Assembly: GCA_965178525.1 (NCBI GenBank)
Contig: CBCXVS010000204.1
Span: forward strand, 1 to 14,664
Source: CBCXVS01 sp965178525
GTDB taxonomy: Bacteria > Tectomicrobia > Entotheonellia > Entotheonellales > Entotheonellaceae
Reading direction: 5' to 3'
Length of the DNA stretch: 14,664 bases
The notes under the pieces were generated by a model. The model worked only from the letters and a program-made list of their open reading frames with translations. It searched no databases and was not told the DNA's origin. Below, piece by piece: positions 12,011-14,664 of the stretch; the first letter of the stretch is position 1; every line of letters begins with the position of its first letter. The position numbers were made by a program, and so were the translations under genes.

Positions 12011-14650
12011 TTATGCGCCGTTGTGATACGCCCGCAAAAACCGGGCGGTGTAGGATCGCTCCGGATGCGCCAAGAGGTGCTCGGGCGCCCCGGCAATGAC
12101 GACCTCACCTCCCGCCTCACCGCCTTCGGGGCCAAGGTCGATGATGTAGTCGGCTTGCCGGATCACCTCCAGATTGTGCTCGATGACGATGACCGTGTTG
12201 CCCTGGTCAACCAGCGATTGCAGCACGTGCAGGAGTTTTTCAATGTCAGCTAGGTGCAGACCGGTGGTCGGCTCATCGAGGATATACACCGTCTCGGATT
12301 GCGATGAGCGGTTCAGTTCGTAGGCCAGTTTGATACGCTGGGCTTCGCCGCCAGACAGAGTATTGCTGGGTTGACCCAGGGCGAGATAGCCCAATCCGGC
12401 GTCTTCGAGAATCTGTAAGGGGCGTTTGATACGGGCGACGCTATCGAAAAATCCCAAGGCTTCGGAAACGGTCATGGCCAAGATATCTGCCGCATGTTGC
12501 CCATGATACGTGATCTCCAACGTCTCGTCGGTGTAGCGCTTGCCATCGCAAGCTTCACAGGGTACAAACACGTCGGGAAAAAAATTCATCTCGATTTTGC
12601 GCTGTCCTTGCCCCGAGCAAGTTTCGCACCGACCGCCTTTGACGTTAAAGGAGAACCGACCAGGCGCATACCCGCGCATGCGCGCCTCGGGAGTTTGCGC
12701 CAGCAGGCGGCGAATGTCGTCATAAAAGCCGACATAGGTGGCCGGATTGGAGCGCGGGGTTTTGCCAATGGGCGTATGATCGACTTCCAGGACGCGCCGC
12801 ACCGCCTCGGCGCCATCGAGCCGCTCGTAGGCGCCGACACGTCCGTTGTAGCCCGTCAAACGCTTGCGCAGCGCGTTGTAGAGAATGTGTTTTACCAGCG
12901 TGCTTTTGCCCGAACCAGAGACGCCGGTGATGGCGATAAAAGTATGCAGCGGGAAGCTGGCCTCGATATTTTTCAAGTTGTGCTCGCGGGCGCCATACAG
13001 CGTCAGCCAGGTACGCGCATCGAGCGGCCGCCGCGCGCCATTCTGGGTATGGCGCCAGCCATTGCTGAGGTAGCGGCCCGTGACCGAGTCCGGATGCTGC
13101 GCCAATTGTGGCAGCGTCCCAGCCGCAACGACGGTTCCGCCTTGCTTTCCGGCTCCGGGTCCCAAGTCGATGATATAGTCCGCCCGCTGGATCGTTTCCT
13201 CATCGTGCTCCACCACCACAATGCTATTGCCCTGGGTCCGCAAGCGTTCCAGCGTGCCGAGCAGCCGCGCATTATCGCGCGGATGCAAGCCGATGGTGGG
13301 CTCATCGAGGACGTAACAGACGCCGCGCAGATTGGAGCCGAGTTGCGCCGCCAGACGCAGACGCTGCGCTTCGCCTCCGGAGAGGGTATCGCTGCGCCGA
13401 TCGAGCGTGAGATAGCTCAGGCCGACTTCCTGCATGCACTGCAGCCGCGCCACAATTTCTTTCAATACGGGCTCGGCAATCTGGCTTTCACGGGCGTTCA
13501 GCTCCACCTGCTCGATGCTGGCGAGCGCCGCCTCGACGGACCGCGCGGCCATATCGCAGATCGAATCGCCAGCAATGCGCACGGCACGGGCCTGAGGTTG
13601 CAGGCGCGTGCCATCGCACGCGGCGCATGGCACCTCGTTCATAAACGATTCCAGATAGCGCTTCACGCTCTCTCGCGAACTGCTGTCGAACAGACGGTGG
13701 CAGTGTGGCGCCACGCCCTCAAAACTCCCGTGACGGCCATTCGTACCGTGCAACAGCCCTTGCACCTGACGGGGCCGCAGCTTCTCCAAGGGCGTGTCGA
13801 GGTCAATCCCCAGAATGTCAGCCGCATGGTTCAGCATCTGTTCCCGATGACGCTTTTTGAAAGGGCCGCCGTTGTAGACGGCTAACGCCCCGGCGCGCAG
13901 CGACAGGGTCGCATCCGGGATCAATAACGCATGGTCAAAATCGAAAGCCCGGCCCATCCCATTGCACGCGGCACAGGCGTCGCGACGGCTATTGAAGGAA
14001 AACAGGCGGGGATCCAAATCGGCAAAGCTCAAATTGCACCGCGGGCAGAAGAATTTGAGACTGTACAGATGTTCCTCATGTCCGGGCGCCAGGACCGTGC
14101 AGGCGCCATGGCCGAGGGACAGCGCCCGGTCTAGAAGTTCGTACACGCCCTTCCGGCGGCACCGATTGATTTGGGCTGTGCCCATGACAAAATCGAGATC
14201 GTGCTCGCGATAGCGATCCAACGCCGGCCGCGCCGCCAACGCCACGATCTCGCCGTCTACGCGCATATGCGTCAAATGCAATTTTTCGGCCTGGGCGAAA
14301 ACGTCCTTATGAAACCCCTTGCGGCCCCGAATGGCTGGCGCCAGGAAGGTCACCTGCAGCCCCTGATATGTGCTGCTGAGATGCCCCAGGATCTGCTCTG
14401 CCGACTGCGAGGTAATGCGGAGGTCACAGCTCGGACAATGTTGCACGCCGATTTTGGCATAGAGCAAGCGCAGATAGTGAAACACTTCGGTCACGGTGGA
14501 TACGGTCGATTTCCCCCCACCGCGCGTGACACGCTGCTCGATCGCCACGGTCGGCGGCACGCCCCGGATGAGGTCGACCTCGGGCTTGCTAAACCGAAGT
14601 TCCCCTGGCAGAATAGGCGGAGGGTTAAGTAGATCAACAGGTTGGCCCAA
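12011..14650 (-). CDS. uvrA: UvrA-type excinuclease ABC subunit A, 5'-truncated
   Basis: UvrA is the DNA-damage-recognising ATPase of nucleotide excision repair. The visible 858 native residues start at KPEVDLIRG, equivalent to roughly residue 70 of E. coli UvrA, so the first Walker A is absent. Still present are zinc-finger CPRC/CAAC (202-229), ABC signature LSGGEAQRLRL (423-433) and Walker B YVLDEPT (446-452). The second half has Walker A GVSGSGKST (576-584), HTPIGKTPRSNPATY, a second finger CETC-x19-CEAC (675-701), signature LSGGEAQRIKL and Walker B YILDEPT. Numbering counts from a TTG at 14650, which lies in the end repeat and gives 21 foreign residues; the frame stays open to the edge. 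It could also be the C-terminal half of a longer tandem UvrA. No ribosome site is visible. Confidence 0.9.
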   Translation of the reverse strand: MGQPVDLLNPPPILPGELRFSKPEVDLIRGVPPTVAIEQRVTRGGGKSTVSTVTEVFHYLRLLYAKIGVQHCPSCDLRITSQSAEQILGHLSSTYQGLQVTFLAPAIRGRKGFHKDVFAQAEKLHLTHMRVDGEIVALAARPALDRYREHDLDFVMGTAQINRCRRKGVYELLDRALSLGHGACTVLAPGHEEHLYSLKFFCPRCNLSFADLDPRLFSFNSRRDACAACNGMGRAFDFDHALLIPDATLSLRAGALAVYNGGPFKKRHREQMLNHAADILGIDLDTPLEKLRPRQVQGLLHGTNGRHGSFEGVAPHCHRLFDSSSRESVKRYLESFMNEVPCAACDGTRLQPQARAVRIAGDSICDMAARSVEAALASIEQVELNARESQIAEPVLKEIVARLQCMQEVGLSYLTLDRRSDTLSGGEAQRLRLAAQLGSNLRGVCYVLDEPTIGLHPRDNARLLGTLERLRTQGNSIVVVEHDEETIQRADYIIDLGPGAGKQGGTVVAAGTLPQLAQHPDSVTGRYLSNGWRHTQNGARRPLDARTWLTLYGAREHNLKNIEASFPLHTFIAITGVSGSGKSTLVKHILYNALRKRLTGYNGRVGAYERLDGAEAVRRVLEVDHTPIGKTPRSNPATYVGFYDDIRRLLAQTPEARMRGYAPGRFSFNVKGGRCETCSGQGQRKIEMNFFPDVFVPCEACDGKRYTDETLEITYHGQHAADILAMTVSEALGFFDSVARIKRPLQILEDAGLGYLALGQPSNTLSGGEAQRIKLAYELNRSSQSETVYILDEPTTGLHLADIEKLLHVLQSLVDQGNTVIVIEHNLEVIRQADYIIDLGPEGGEAGGEVVIAGAPEHLLAHPERSYTARFLRAYHNGA

Positions 14651-14664
14651 TTCAAAAGTCCATT
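14588..14664 (-). repeat. Right copy of 77-bp terminal inverted repeat
   Basis: This is the inverted counterpart of bases 7-83 (3 mismatches in 77). Its inner edge, AGC at 14588-14590 read leftward, joins native uvrA codons (AAG CCC GAG) directly and in frame. This copy lacks the stop codon of the left copy, so the uvrA frame runs through it to the edge. It marks either an insertion of a repeated element into uvrA or an assembly junction. Confidence 0.85.

Noticed and set aside
12494..13885. Rightward open frame of 463 codons antisense to uvrA
   Set aside because: It is opposite to a strongly conserved UvrA region with clear motifs; the antisense product has shadow-type composition and no start signal.

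Overview
The window reads as a piece of a moderately GC-rich, Gram-negative-type environmental bacterium. Tat and Sec export signals, coupled acyl-CoA dehydrogenases, an enolase-superfamily enzyme and many unfamiliar short proteins give it the feel of a large-genome soil or sponge-associated lineage such as Tectomicrobia/Entotheonella or a deltaproteobacterial relative. That placement is an impression from protein style and has not been checked. Both ends carry the same 77-base sequence in opposite orientation (74 of 77 identical). The window therefore looks like a contig or segment bounded by two copies of a dispersed repeat.

Layout, left to right. (1) Bases 7-83 hold the left repeat copy, followed by 270 bases with no convincing gene. 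(2) A leftward cluster (354-2402) holds an enolase-superfamily (mandelate racemase-like) enzyme, a DUF3990 ADP-ribosyltransferase-fold protein and a small acidic 90-residue protein; the last two look like a toxin-antitoxin-type pair. (3) At 2558-3321 there is a short rightward ORF and a leftward Tat-exported DUF882/M15-type peptidase gene. The peptidase gene is cut by one in-frame amber codon and preceded by a strong sigma-54-like promoter match. (4) Next is a leftward helical hypothetical gene (3570-3974). (5) A leftward, translationally coupled three-gene membrane module (4140-5829) encodes a YcnI/DUF1775-like protein, a four-helix CopD-like membrane protein and a second anchored protein with an N-terminal His pair. 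It is probably for copper handling.

(6) A fatty-acyl/aromatic-acyl-CoA block follows. It has a leftward crotonase-family gene (5930-6727) and, divergently, two rightward acyl-CoA dehydrogenases (6920-8098 and 8348-9481). The first keeps a helix-G catalytic glutamate and the second has none, so they probably form a mixed alpha/beta enzyme. Between them lie heptanucleotide repeats that can fold the whole spacer into a hairpin. (7) The right part is all leftward: a hypothetical protein (9504-10040), an exported two-HKD phospholipase-D-family nuclease with a ComEA-like helix-hairpin-helix tail (10165-11421) preceded one base away by a helical hypothetical gene (11423-11794), and a long uvrA-type gene (12011-end). 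The uvrA reading frame loses its native N-terminus, including the first Walker A, exactly where the right repeat copy begins.

The best candidates for something undescribed are the end repeats that truncate uvrA, the DUF3990 pair, the three-gene His-terminated copper module, the heptad-repeat hairpin inside the acyl-CoA dehydrogenase operon, and the sigma-54-driven but amber-interrupted peptidase gene.
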